In this document: positions 52,601-55,139 of the stretch, piece by piece
Numbering within the stretch: position 1 is the stretch's first letter
How the letters are laid out: each line of letters begins with the position of its first letter
Assembly: GCF_000003815.2 (NCBI RefSeq)
Contig: NC_049985.1
Location: forward strand, 25,180,494 to 25,240,493
From: Branchiostoma floridae
Taxonomy: Eukaryota > Chordata > Leptocardii > Amphioxiformes > Branchiostomatidae
Direction of reading: 5' to 3'
DNA length: 60,000 nt
Notes under the pieces: model-generated
Told to the model about the DNA's origin: nothing
The model's database searches: none
The model's input: the letters and a program-made list of their open reading frames with translations, nothing else
Program-made: the position numbers and the translations under genes

Positions 52601-53071
52601 CATATTTTTTCAACTGAGAAGAGATTTCTAATGACAGTGGTTTACTGCATGTAGAGATCGCAGGTACTCATTTTGTGGTACGAGTAGGTTTATAGCTATG
52701 AAGCTAAAGTATCCCCATAATTGCTATCAAATATCATCACAATTGCTTTCAAATATCGCTTCGATTGCTTCAAATATCCCTATAATAGAGAAAAGGACTT
52801 TACCCTACCTATCCTGCTACCCAAATGGAGTGTTTTGCAGCACATAAGGAAATGATAAACTAAAAACTCCTTACATCTTTTTTTTTCCGTTTCTGAAGAT
52901 GAAGCACCACTTCCGGACCACTTTGTGGATGAGACCCTCCAGCGGACGGACATGGTACTGCAGGAAGTGGAAAGGGTGACCGACCTCATGTACACCTTTG
53001 AGTGCAAGAAGCGTCAACTGATTCAAGTTCAAAGGCTTGACGCACCTCAAGCGGGCACAAGCTCGACATAA
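1..53071 (+). CDS. Polycystin-1-like 11-TM receptor/channel with discoidin, sushi, FAMeT and EGF ectodomain (5' incomplete, 46 exons)
   Basis: One transcription unit reconstructed from in-frame exons joined by GT-AG introns. Modules in order: six F5/8C domains (three exons each), sushi-like module after the third, FAMeT-like module, second sushi, three EGF-Ca, Thr/Ser stalk, GAIN/GPS, TM1, PLAT, TM2-TM11 with polycystin domain, short C-tail. Polycystin-1 family proteins are large membrane proteins that usually pair with PKD2-type subunits; the adhesive ectodomain here suggests ligand or matrix binding at the cell surface (inference). Phases match across every junction: ectodomain modules are 1-1, most membrane exons 0-0. 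About 2,860 codons are visible; the signal peptide and first exons lie left of base 1, and part of discoidin E is in a gap. The weak points are the 5' end of the exon ending at 39294, its non-consensus donor, and whether discoidins A-C share one transcript with the rest. PKD1L-type or PKDREJ-type are alternatives for subfamily. Confidence 0.85.
2200..3560. repeat. 115-bp satellite array
   Basis: About ten head-to-tail copies. The marker gaatccg occurs at 2454, 2569, 2681, 2796, 2911, 3026, 3141, 3256 and 3371, giving a period of 115 (one unit is 112). Each unit carries gggagacctcccccg and acgtatatgaaatgttgcg. Central copies are near identical and the outer copies (2215-2450 and 3400-3560) decay, as expected for unequal exchange. 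Confidence 0.95.
3560..4650. other. Unexplained block between two satellites
   Basis: About 1.1 kb of mixed-composition sequence. A 145-codon open frame (3668-4105) has no recognisable domain. An imperfect palindrome, ccaaggaggttgaacttccttgg with at most 20-base arms, lies near 3925, and AATAAA lies near 4583. It may be the core of a mobile element whose sides are the two satellite arrays, but no protein supports this. Confidence 0.3.
4650..5480. repeat. 141-bp satellite array
   Basis: Six head-to-tail copies. The marker acgtatatgagacgt begins at 4680, 4801, 4942, 5083, 5223 and (mutated) 5364, giving a usual period of 141. Units contain ggctttagatcaaataaacg and tttaagctgctgaaaaggc. The marker shares acgtatatgaga/aa with the 115-bp satellite. 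Confidence 0.93.
5738..6250. repeat. Decayed interspersed repeat fragment
   Basis: The text 'gatttgcatgatatttggtag ... tttggaaaacgaaggtcaag' and 'gcagtcggcgattttgttg' recurs in degraded form at several other intron sites (for example 22925-23400 and 32100-32790). It is judged a non-autonomous repeat with no coding capacity. Confidence 0.6.
6386..6563. repeat. Hairpin-ended MITE-like element, left end, cut by gap
   Basis: It starts acctccatgaaatgtcatgg and then matches the element at 7374 closely over about 170 bp (ggttatattttctgttatgtg, caagaacggctggatg, gtcgttataatcgatgt) until the run of N. Confidence 0.75.
6564..6919. other. Assembly gap
   Basis: Run of N, 356 bases. It sits inside repeated sequence, so it was probably left by a repeat-induced assembly failure. 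Open frames across it are meaningless. Confidence 0.99.
7044..7106. repeat. 21-bp minisatellite, three copies
   Basis: gcaactgtttcccgatgctgg is repeated three times head to tail with no differences. Confidence 0.9.
7374..8460. mobile_element. MITE-like element with 13-bp terminal inverted repeats
   Basis: The left end acctccatgaaat (7374-7386) is the exact reverse complement of the right end atttcatggaggt (8448-8460). The left end also folds on itself (cctccatg, six-base loop, catggagg). There is no transposase frame, so this is a non-autonomous element of about 1.09 kb. The left 170 bp are duplicated at 6386. Confidence 0.7.
8461..10018. other. Repeat-derived intron sequence upstream of discoidin B
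   Basis: It contains two right-end-like sequences of a related repeat (ttggcgatgg near 8686 and ttggcgaagg at 9365) and an internal fragment near 8890-8980 shared with 35700-35800. From about 9730 the sequence matches that upstream of discoidin C (20925 onward). No exon is seen. Confidence 0.5.
10019..11155 (+). CDS. Discoidin (F5/8 type C) domain B, three exons
   Basis: Exons are 10019-10212 (phase 1 start, [20 protein letters not shown] to EWLQ), 10575-10739 ([12 protein letters not shown] to SEV) and 11014-11155 ([11 protein letters not shown] to ILGCNT). The lengths 194, 165 and 142 nt match domain C exactly. The module carries both conserved cysteines (SACP at the start, GCNT at the end), which normally form the domain disulfide. 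It is very close to domain C in exons, introns and flanks, so B and C are a tandem duplication later separated by LINE insertions. The role is probably ligand or matrix binding; no ligand can be inferred. Confidence 0.9.
11207..12110 (-). pseudogene. Non-LTR retrotransposon 3' end fragment
   Basis: On the - strand the region 11746-11973 and neighbouring frames encode the LINE C-terminal motif [13 protein letters not shown] followed by a decayed tail, and then an AT-rich 3' UTR ending at a (tttg)n tract at 11207-11237 beside 'ttatttggatccccattag'. Frames are broken. It lies in the intron after discoidin B and interrupts homology with the discoidin C flank. Confidence 0.65.
12664..12710. repeat. 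SINE tail fragment
   Basis: 'agcttcggttagggccttcc ctcggatagga' matches the tail of the SINE at 25288 and the fragment at 22692. It is only the conserved tail core. Confidence 0.55.
12862..12887. repeat. (AAT)n microsatellite
   Basis: Nine or so uninterrupted AAT units. Confidence 0.9.
12935..13670 (-). pseudogene. Reverse transcriptase C-terminal fragment (non-LTR retrotransposon)
   Basis: An open frame of about 240 codons encodes the post-RT region: ESK-like [51 protein letters not shown] and the basic [11 protein letters not shown] tail. [10 protein letters not shown] corresponds to the LYG.E.W..T motif of many LINEs. The catalytic palm with its acidic pair is missing, so this is a 5'-truncated copy. 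It sits antisense in an intron of the polycystin-like gene and is independent of the adjacent LINE at 13795. Confidence 0.85.
13795..15430 (-). pseudogene. Truncated non-LTR retrotransposon (RT region, Jockey/CR1-like), multiple frameshifts
   Basis: Read right to left on the - strand, successive frames give: [14 protein letters not shown] (RT motif 1 region, near 15270), the [14 protein letters not shown] motif (near 14990), [12 protein letters not shown] (motif A region, near 14870), a [13 protein letters not shown] motif (near 14720), FADD catalytic pair at 14630-14641, then [18 protein letters not shown] (near 14250) and [11 protein letters not shown]-type C-terminus (near 13960). The parts lie in different frames with stops, so the copy is dead. 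No endonuclease domain is seen. The orientation is opposite to the host gene. Confidence 0.88.
15530..15759. repeat. Interspersed repeat fragment beside gap
   Basis: 'gaacgcgtgaatagattgttttgatatttgg' in outline matches the repeat at 22928 ('gaacgcttgaatggattgta'), followed by 'actgcagcagaacttccag'. It is a fragment of the common intron repeat family. Confidence 0.5.
15760..15859. other. Assembly gap (100 N)
   Basis: Exactly 100 N, the usual placeholder for a gap of unknown length. The distance across it is therefore unreliable. Confidence 0.98.
15860..17030. other. Intron sequence with weak quasi-repeats
   Basis: 15950-16200 carries another fragment of the common repeat family (tgcaaatta..tttgcatgat). 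16400-16920 repeats a theme of 'gttgtacat...acattgt' about every 110 bp, suggesting an old diverged tandem array. No exon is recognised. Confidence 0.35.
17035..18050. repeat. Direct repeat pair with internal inverted repeat
   Basis: 17035-17215 and 17832-18045 are diverged direct copies (tagcccctggtttgcat / tagcccctgatttgtat; gggatgatgcaa). Between them, the bases around 17210-17247 (ggccacagaaagtaaatttt ...) recur in reverse complement at about 17669-17702 (...aaaatttacttgctgtggcc). This is probably a composite of two related MITE-like insertions. Confidence 0.6.
18232..18430 (-). pseudogene. LINE fragment (region before the reverse transcriptase)
   Basis: The - strand encodes [20 protein letters not shown] followed by [13 protein letters not shown], the linker between endonuclease and reverse transcriptase in Jockey/CR1-type elements. 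The remainder of the element is absent here. It could be a displaced part of the copy at 13795-15430. Confidence 0.6.
18440..18727. repeat. SINE tail fragment with three 59-bp repeats
   Basis: 18440-18550 matches the SINE tail (ggaggtcccgtgtttaagga, gagtatgggtcctttccggt). It continues into three copies of a 59-bp unit starting attgaggtcac at 18562, 18621 and 18680 (gcgccgaatggcagctcgct). A single copy of that unit follows the related SINE tail near 22866. Confidence 0.75.
19495..20483 (-). pseudogene. Non-LTR retrotransposon 3' part (RT thumb/C-terminus), CR1/L2-like
   Basis: A 265-codon frame (19686-20483) encodes [54 protein letters not shown] and [16 protein letters not shown], which is the conserved order downstream of the RT catalytic site in CR1/L2-like LINEs. 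The frame is largely intact to the stop near 19686, with a short 3' UTR to about 19500 beginning 'gtttatttattttaccaggg'. The element is 5'-truncated and lies antisense in the intron before discoidin C. Confidence 0.88.
20487..20890 (+). pseudogene. Second LINE RT C-terminal fragment, opposite orientation
   Basis: The + strand encodes [54 protein letters not shown] and a [10 protein letters not shown] end. [10 protein letters not shown] is the post-RT motif of another LINE clade. It abuts the - strand fragment at about 20485 head to head, so one probably inserted into the other. It ends near 20890, just left of discoidin C flank homology. Confidence 0.82.
21171..22297 (+). CDS. Discoidin (F5/8 type C) domain C, three exons, C-terminal Cys replaced by Tyr
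   Basis: Exons are 21171-21364 ([20 protein letters not shown] to EWLQ), 21727-21891 and 22156-22297 ([11 protein letters not shown] to ILGYNT). Splice sites are tag before the first exon, cag before the other two, and gtaggc, gtatgt and gtaggt donors. The domain is intact in frame, but the final conserved cysteine codon is tat (Tyr), leaving the N-terminal cysteine (STCP) without its usual partner. Flanking intron sequence out to about 22690 matches that around domain B. Confidence 0.88.
22692..22925. repeat. SINE tail fragment
   Basis: It begins 'atagcttcggttagggccgt' and includes 'ggaggccccacgtttgagga' and 'gagtaggggtccttcccggt', then one 59-bp unit (attgaggtcac near 22871). It lacks the tRNA-like head. 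Confidence 0.7.
22926..24110. other. Intron with dispersed repeat and 340-bp direct repeat
   Basis: 22926-23400 is a fairly full copy of the common intron repeat (ggtcgtcatgatttttggta, tttgcataattgataa, aactgagaaagggagaaatg). 23447-24110 begins 'tttgcttgagagcaaatgca', also found at 56265, and contains two copies of 'atggactcttccag ... atactcccactga' starting at 23631 and 23971. No coding sequence is recognised. Confidence 0.55.
24211..24405 (+). CDS. Sushi/CCP-like module 1 (single exon)
   Basis: A single 195-nt phase 1-1 exon between ctttag and gtatga encodes [20 protein letters not shown], then [10 protein letters not shown], the block [17 protein letters not shown] and [12 protein letters not shown]. 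The CSPGY...TC...DGSW...C pattern is the classic complement control protein core; two further cysteines (CDCP and GENC) depart from the four-cysteine norm. Its DNA is roughly 90% identical by eye to sushi module 2 at 33532-33726, which has the same length and phase. It would be an extracellular spacer or protein-binding module. An NTT glycosylation sequon is present. Confidence 0.85.
25090..26688 (+). CDS. Discoidin (F5/8 type C) domain D, three exons, altered cysteine pattern
   Basis: Exons are 25090-25256 ([20 protein letters not shown] to QWLQ), 26124-26276 ([16 protein letters not shown] to SEM) and 26547-26688 ([11 protein letters not shown] to ELFGYNT). The last base of sushi 1 plus cc gives a Ser codon just before the first cysteine, so the two modules join directly. 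The usual C-terminal cysteine is Tyr (tat), but the second exon has a new cysteine (VTCT where other copies read VMGT). The domain therefore still has two cysteines, in different positions. A tRNA-derived SINE sits in the intron after the first exon. Confidence 0.88.
25288..25540 (+). mobile_element. tRNA-derived SINE
   Basis: A tRNA-like head has a near-consensus A box (tggcgcaatcgg, 25297-25308) and a perfect B box (ggttcgaatcc, 25341-25351). It is followed by a tail (cctagcttcggctagggctg, ggaggtcccgtgtttgagga, gagtaggggtccttcccggt) that recurs without the head at 12664, 18440 and 22692. The acceptor stem does not close well, so a working tRNA gene is unlikely. Confidence 0.75.
26998..27206. 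other. Assembly gap hiding the first exon of discoidin E
   Basis: Run of 209 N. The sequence resumes inside a discoidin first exon, so coding bases are missing here. Confidence 0.98.
27207..28517 (+). CDS. Discoidin (F5/8 type C) domain E, first exon partly lost in assembly gap
   Basis: Visible exons are 27207-27241 (end of first exon, [11 protein letters not shown], donor gtacgt), 27939-28088 ([16 protein letters not shown] to SEM) and 28376-28517 ([11 protein letters not shown] to IVGCNT). The start of the first exon, with the N-terminal cysteine, must lie in the run of N at 26998-27206. The second exon has an extra cysteine (NNCPQW) absent from the other copies. The C-terminal cysteine is kept, so the domain may have an odd number of cysteines if the hidden one is present. 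Confidence 0.85.
28988..31217 (+). CDS. Discoidin (F5/8 type C) domain F, three exons
   Basis: Exons are 28988-29166 ([19 protein letters not shown] to EWLQ, donor gtgcaa), 30670-30816 ([16 protein letters not shown] to SDM) and 31076-31217 ([11 protein letters not shown] to IVGCNT). Phases are 1, 0, 0 and 1. Both conserved cysteines are present. The 1.5-kb intron 29167-30669 shows no recognised element apart from CpG-rich patches near 29705. The final a joins ca of the next exon to give Thr at the start of the FAMeT-like module. Confidence 0.88.
29167..30669. other. Long intron in discoidin F without recognised elements
   Basis: I see no exon, LINE motif or tandem repeat. Patches near 29705-29745 are CpG-rich (acacgccgcggaattacacg, gaacgggcgcgtgg). 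Confidence 0.4.
31769..33285 (+). CDS. FAMeT-like (Methyltransf_FA) module, two exons
   Basis: Exons are 31769-32029 ([19 protein letters not shown] to SYHST) and 33094-33285 ([19 protein letters not shown] to FMLNCTQ), both phase 1-1. The second exon shows the signature of the domain first named from crustacean farnesoic acid O-methyltransferase: an FWI.W strand, a G.I.VG-like strand ([10 protein letters not shown]), the PFM.W block and a VGYGT strand. In multidomain animal proteins this module is generally regarded as an extracellular beta-rich domain rather than an enzyme. Its position between discoidin and sushi modules fits that. The intron carries decayed interspersed repeats (about 32100-32900). 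Confidence 0.78.
32100..32960. repeat. Common intron repeat copy in FAMeT intron
   Basis: It contains the repeat family landmarks in order: 'gcatgatatttggtgg', 'ctgcagcggaacctc', 'gggtcgtcatgacatttagc', 'tttgcatgatagggaaagtt', 'cataataggactctcaaaca'. It is non-coding and similar to 22926-23400 and 35690-35830. Confidence 0.65.
33532..33726 (+). CDS. Sushi/CCP-like module 2 (single exon)
   Basis: This 195-nt phase 1-1 exon lies between cttcag and gtatga and encodes [20 protein letters not shown], then [27 protein letters not shown] and [12 protein letters not shown]. It differs from sushi module 1 mainly by single substitutions, including V to A and T to K changes, and keeps all six cysteines. 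The module leads directly into the EGF array. Confidence 0.87.
33896..34018 (+). CDS. Calcium-binding EGF-like repeat 1
   Basis: This 123-nt phase 1-1 exon starts [16 protein letters not shown] and continues [15 protein letters not shown] to GHTCA. It has six cysteines in the EGF pattern, the D.DEC calcium-binding start and the Y-x-C-x-C core with the aromatic residue. EGF-Ca tandem repeats form rigid rods when calcium binds. The donor is gtagat. Confidence 0.92.
34503..34625 (+). CDS. Calcium-binding EGF-like repeat 2
   Basis: This 123-nt phase 1-1 exon starts [16 protein letters not shown] and continues [15 protein letters not shown] to HNCN. All six cysteines are kept. The acceptor is ccacag and the donor gtaggg. 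The segment before the last cysteine (DGFLHNC) lacks the usual DG.H.C spacing and is the most diverged of the three. Confidence 0.9.
34832..34954 (+). CDS. Calcium-binding EGF-like repeat 3
   Basis: This 123-nt phase 1-1 exon starts [16 protein letters not shown] and continues [15 protein letters not shown] to DGHSCI. All six cysteines and the D.DEC calcium signature are present. It follows a long T tract and ctgcag acceptor, and the donor is the consensus gtaagt. Confidence 0.92.
35275..36363 (+). CDS. Thr/Ser/Pro-rich extracellular stalk, two exons
   Basis: Exons are 35275-35472 ([20 protein letters not shown] to TTTRYVFG, phase 1-1) and 36200-36363 ([19 protein letters not shown], then [15 protein letters not shown] to PFLIE, phase 1-0). 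The composition is dominated by Thr, Ser and Pro, typical of an O-glycosylated mucin-like spacer that holds the adhesive head away from the membrane. The second exon switches the reading phase from 1 to 0, marking the change from shuffled ectodomain modules to the conserved polycystin core. The intron holds a MITE-like element. Confidence 0.8.
35613..36116. mobile_element. MITE-like element with CCTTCGCCAA ends, probably nested
   Basis: Left-end sequences accttcgccaagaag occur at 35613 and 35959, and the right end ttggcgaagg at 36107-36116 is the reverse complement of ccttcgccaa. The inner pair defines about 157 bp and the outer pair about 504 bp. The inside has the common repeat text (tttgcataatgaatgagaaa). 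It lies in the intron between the two stalk exons. Confidence 0.65.
36499..38772 (+). CDS. GAIN-like membrane-proximal region, four exons
   Basis: Exons are 36499-36586 ([19 protein letters not shown]), 37392-37588 ([19 protein letters not shown] to KSR), 37797-38021 ([19 protein letters not shown] to STMK) and 38214-38772 ([19 protein letters not shown] to VGVKTK). The first three are largely helical and the 559-nt fourth exon is beta-rich, matching the GAIN-A and GAIN-B layout that precedes the GPS in polycystin-1 and adhesion GPCRs. The assignment rests on position and predicted fold, not strong motif identity. The 37392 acceptor lies only a few bases from LINE-like sequence. Confidence 0.75.
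37139..37391 (-). pseudogene. LINE RT C-terminal fragment next to a splice acceptor
   Basis: The - strand encodes [20 protein letters not shown] followed by the basic [20 protein letters not shown] and RVRWREVCS, a typical C-terminus of RTE/CR1-like LINEs. The homology runs to about 37387, and the acceptor of the exon at 37392 follows within five bases. Confidence 0.8.
39194..39294 (+). CDS. GPS motif, first half (5' boundary uncertain)
   Basis: The exon encodes [17 protein letters not shown] then [16 protein letters not shown]. The C...W....C spacing is the first half of a GPS. The start at 39194 follows the best pyrimidine tract (accccaccccctccag) and joins in phase 1; acceptors that would start the exon at 39137 or 39165 also keep the frame. 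The donor after codon CAG reads gttttac, which has GT but is weak. The next exon joins in phase 0. Confidence 0.65.
40005..40250 (+). CDS. GPS second half and first transmembrane helix (TM1)
   Basis: This 246-nt phase 0-0 exon encodes [18 protein letters not shown], then a segment ending [12 protein letters not shown] and the hydrophobic helix [20 protein letters not shown]. The C-x-C pair followed by a FF.LPN.V.F block is the end of a GPS, after which polycystins cross the membrane for the first time. The cleavage tripeptide, normally H-L/M-T/S, reads D-M-T. Sequons NET and NST are present. Confidence 0.82.
40466..41692 (+). CDS. PLAT/LH2 domain in the first cytosolic loop, three exons
   Basis: Exons are 40466-40726 ([19 protein letters not shown] to NPAGL), 41074-41234 ([19 protein letters not shown] to QTSQG) and 41603-41692 ([16 protein letters not shown] to GEM). 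PLAT hallmarks seen: YVVSVRTG and [14 protein letters not shown] strands, the L..VQVWHD.SG block, FIDSIKVWD and the closing FCFPCYTWL. This lipid- and protein-binding beta-sandwich always follows TM1 in polycystin-1 family proteins, so it supports the family call strongly. Phases are 0, 2 and 2. Confidence 0.92.
41771..43917. repeat. 2.15-kb tandem duplication, copy 1
   Basis: This segment recurs 2,162 bp to the right with almost no differences; I found two single-base changes by eye. It has no convincing protein; its longest frames are under 100 codons and lack domains. Its left part is rich in CCGG/TGTCCGG motifs. Confidence 0.95.
43933..46079. repeat. 2.15-kb tandem duplication, copy 2
   Basis: Second copy, offset 2,162 from copy 1, separated by about 15 bases (43918-43932). 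Differences seen: gttaacatt in copy 1 against gttaaaatt here (about 45907), and gcactgat against gcattgat (about 46031). Confidence 0.95.
46080..46215. other. CCGGACA-rich segment with perfect 20-bp palindrome
   Basis: Directly after copy 2 come repeated CCGGACA/TGTCCGG motifs, including ccggacatggccatgtccgg at 46115-46134, which equals its own reverse complement. Similar motifs open each 2.15-kb copy, so this may be the far end of the same element. Confidence 0.6.
46441..46987 (+). CDS. Polycystin-1-like TM2 to TM5 exon
   Basis: This 547-nt exon starts at phase 2 (Gln codon split with 41692) and reads [20 protein letters not shown]. It has the family hallmark [18 protein letters not shown]...AMWYG (TM2), a second helix [20 protein letters not shown] (TM3), a Pro-rich cytosolic loop, [20 protein letters not shown] (TM4) and the start of TM5 at [17 protein letters not shown]. 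It ends in phase 0 at gttggt. The preceding intron is enlarged by a tandem duplication. Confidence 0.92.
47287..48242. mobile_element. 956-bp foldback DNA element flanked by TATA
   Basis: The left end tgtcacagtagagatcacga (47291 onward) is mirrored by the right end tcgtgatctccactgtgaca (ending 48238), each flanked by tata. The inverted similarity continues inward: 47458-47488 against 48146-48176 and 47611-47675 against 48060-48120. The left arm has repeated palindromes built on tctcctaggaga and gatcgcaatc. There is no transposase, so it is non-autonomous. Confidence 0.8.
48383..48533 (+). CDS. Polycystin-1-like TM5 continuation and cytosolic loop
   Basis: This 151-nt exon encodes [19 protein letters not shown] followed by a basic cytosolic stretch ending QKRSRDYE. 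The acceptor is ttgcag and the donor gtacgt; phases are 0 to 1. It lies just right of the foldback element at 47287-48242. Confidence 0.87.
48807..49024 (+). CDS. Polycystin-1-like TM6 exon
   Basis: This 218-nt exon encodes a cytosolic segment ([20 protein letters not shown]), the helix [20 protein letters not shown] (TM6) and the start of the extracellular polycystin domain ([17 protein letters not shown]). It joins phase 1 to phase 0; the donor gtactg is weak. Confidence 0.87.
49143..49188. repeat. (GGTT)n microsatellite
   Basis: About eleven ggtt units with one interruption (gtttggt). Confidence 0.9.
49436..49872 (+). CDS. Polycystin extracellular (TOP) domain, first two exons
   Basis: Exons are 49436-49610 ([20 protein letters not shown] to TTEYP) and 49728-49872 ([19 protein letters not shown] to VDEV). 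They form the start of the large loop between TM6 and TM7. In PKD2 this loop builds the tetragonal lid over the pore. The sequon NRT follows a cysteine (SCSYNRT). Phases are 0, 1 and 0/2 and close correctly onto the next exon. Confidence 0.85.
50388..50869 (+). CDS. Polycystin domain end with TM7 and TM8
   Basis: This 482-nt exon encodes [20 protein letters not shown], the hallmark [20 protein letters not shown], then NLF-like [18 protein letters not shown], followed by [20 protein letters not shown] (TM7), the EIWNIRKSG linker and [20 protein letters not shown] (TM8). The order matches the PKD_channel family. It ends in phase 1 at gtatat. Confidence 0.92.
51036..51196 (+). CDS. Polycystin channel TM9 (S4-like) exon
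   Basis: This 161-nt exon encodes [19 protein letters not shown], then [20 protein letters not shown], the helix equivalent to S4, and ends at ALPH before gtacgt. Only an isolated Arg is present in the helix, so classic voltage sensing is unlikely from sequence alone. Confidence 0.88.
51250..51500. repeat. Common intron repeat fragment
   Basis: 'atctccatgaaaaattgaga', 'caagaacctctggatgaatt' and 'gacatttagtatgtgggtaa' match the 5' part of the hairpin-ended family at 7374 in degraded form. Confidence 0.55.
51622..51876 (+). CDS. Polycystin channel TM10, pore loop and start of TM11
   Basis: This 255-nt phase 0-0 exon encodes [20 protein letters not shown] (TM10, S5), FG.....FS.F, the pore helix and filter region [20 protein letters not shown], the [11 protein letters not shown] turn and the start of TM11. 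This aligns with PKD2 across the pore. PKD2 has Leu-Gly-Asp at the selectivity filter, whereas here the aligned tripeptide is Leu-Gly-Arg. Confidence 0.9.
52404..52551 (+). CDS. Polycystin channel end of TM11 and proximal C-tail
   Basis: This 148-nt exon starts [20 protein letters not shown], completing TM11 (the family usually reads LLN.FLAI.N here), and runs into the cytosol to EPQDFD. The acceptor is tatag and the donor gtaata; phases are 0 to 1. Confidence 0.87.
52899..53071 (+). CDS. Last coding exon: short cytosolic tail and stop
   Basis: The exon encodes [20 protein letters not shown], then [18 protein letters not shown] and ends AGTSST before TAA at 53069-53071. Hydrophobic residues at heptad-like spacing (V, L, V, L, V, V, L, M) suggest a short coiled coil, the element polycystins use to pair with partners. 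There is no EF-hand. The acceptor is tctgaag. Confidence 0.85.
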
Positions 53072-53676
53072 CTGAAATACTGAACGAAAATACGCTAAAA
53101 TATGATTTCATCAAGCGACACTCCACCTGAACGCAGTCTGATGAAATATCTAGATTTTCTTAAAAGCTTAATGCAAATTAGATTTTTACCTTTACATAAT
53201 TCATATGTAGGGGCATTCAGGTTTAGCTCAATTTACGCATGTATTAAGTTAAGTATGTAATCCCATCGTTTATCCCAAAGTAACTATGGCTTGTAACAGC
53301 TTATGTGGTGTTTGCGGTTCAACTTGCCTGTTTGTCTGATCGATAACTTTGCAGTGCGTCTATGACTTTTTTTTCGTTTGGAACTTTCAATTATTTGAAG
53401 TCACACCGGCGATAATATCAAGTCGGAACGCTTGACTCTCACAGCCGAGCACTGGCTCTATGTCCGAGCTGTCGGCGAAATCCACCAAAGTATATATTGC
53501 CTTCCTCTGCTTCCAGAAAAGAAGTCAAACCAACCTAGCTAGATATAGTTAACACTAGTATTAGATTAGTCTTTTTGTATGATAATATTTATCACTGTTA
53601 ATTGTTACATGCATATCCCCTATCCTGTTTCTACCATGTCCATGCAATTAGCCTACGGGCATGAACTTGCAATAAA
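53072..53676 (+). other. Probable 3' UTR with poly(A) signal
   Basis: AT-rich non-coding sequence follows the stop codon and contains a canonical AATAAA at 53671-53676, preceded by other AT-rich stretches. No competing coding exon is visible. The true cleavage site cannot be set without transcripts. Confidence 0.55.
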
Positions 53677-53679
53677 CTT

Positions 53680-54550
53680 TCTATATTAAAAAGCCAATTA
53701 TTTGTATCACCCATTTGTCAGCACATTTACTATTTTAGTACTAGTTATTGTACTTATTGCTTTACCTGGTCCAACAACCTGAGGAAAAGTTCCATAACAC
53801 ATCCGCCTCCTGCCCTGACTTTAACATAAAAGCCCTGAATAGCCAAATACAATATCTAGTCCATAATAAGGAAGTTAATAGGTACACCCCCCAAGTTACA
53901 GTGATACATGCCAAGCAAAGACACATGCTATAAGCAGAAGCTTGGTTACTTGCGCGATTCGCAAAGAAGGTTATGTAGTGTAGCAAAAATTGTACTTTAA
54001 CAGCATAACTTTAGCTTTGATTGGATTGCTATGACATTTGGTTTGAGCTTACGGCTTTCTGACGAAATGACTAGATTTTGAGCCCACTGCCGGGTTTTCT
54101 ATGGTACTGCAGCATTATTTGCGGGTTCTGTATCTCACTGATGGAATGAGCATAAGCCACCTTGTAGGCTACTTAGAATTAAATCAGGCTTGATGCTGCT
54201 GCTAAATATTGATGGTGTGTTTACTTGTACTTAGATTATTCAGAGAATGCTATCCTAGCCTGTACTTAGCTTGTTAGAGCAGAAGTGTACAATAAAGGTT
54301 TTCTTCATTCGATAATAGAACTAGATTTCAATTTTCAGGTAGTTACATTTACCGCTTTTGCTGCCCGATATGATGAATTTACAAGGAACTACTTCTCCAC
54401 GGCGAGAGTTTTCCTGCCAGGTTGAGCACAAGGGATGTTGCCGTGATATGATGATCTCATCAGTTTGTTAATTTACTACAGCTAGATGACAACACTAGCT
54501 GTTCGGATGAATGAGTTTGTTTAGAAGCCCGAAATTGCATTCTTCAAATA
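53680..54550. other. Intergenic sequence with repeat fragment
   Basis: 53955-54150 resembles the common intron repeat (cgcaaagaaggttatgtagt, gctatgacatttggtttgag, tggtactgcagcattatttg). No gene is recognised in the rest. Confidence 0.45.
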
Positions 54551-54822
54551 TGCAGGGCTTTTCGCCGGTGTGTTTTACAATGCTGGACCAAATTGGATTT
54601 TTGTGCTGCAGAATAGTCACACTGGTCACATTTGTAGGGCTTTTCACCAGTATGAGTTCTCATATGTAGGGATAAATGTGACTTTTGAGTTGTCCTGTAC
54701 CCGCACTCCCCACAAATATAGGGTTTGTCACCAGTGTGTTTGGCTAGATGATAATTTAAATGACATTTCTTTGCTGCAGAATAGTCACACTGGTCACATT
54801 GGGATCTTGAGTAGATTTATCT
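54551..54822 (-). pseudogene. C2H2 zinc-finger fragment, three fingers, frame broken
   Basis: The - strand reads QCDQCDYSAAKKCHLNYHLA, KHTGDKPYICGECGYRTTQK, SHLSLHMRTHTGEKP, YKCDQCDYSAAQKSNLVQHC and KTH. Each finger has C-x2-C and H-x3-H with TGEKP-type linkers, the DNA-binding Kruppel-like pattern. Upstream the frame meets a stop soon before the first finger and has no ATG. After the third finger the linker is shifted by one base (an H-T-G-E-K-P frame lies one base off), so the frame ends early. It is probably a relic of a larger zinc-finger gene or an exon with sequence error. Confidence 0.8.
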
Positions 54823-55139
54823 GTCGCCTCTTGGGTAGACTAGCCGTTTTAAATAAACAAGATGTTCAGTCTTGCACAAAAACATTCATAATCTAGCCCC
54901 TCCAACTTTGCCCTGATACTTGCTGCATGTACAAAAACCTCAATGCGTAGCTTGAAGTAAAAGACACAATGTGTACGCGGGGCTGAATTACGAGAAGTTT
55001 ACAATAGGCAGGGCTAAATCGTAAAGGTCTGTAATGGCAGCCTGTAAACAGCACCTATAGTGACCTCAATACCGCAGTAATTGCCCCAGGCGCGGCCATA
55101 TGTACGTTTTGAACCTCTCTCAACTTGGCACATGTAAAG

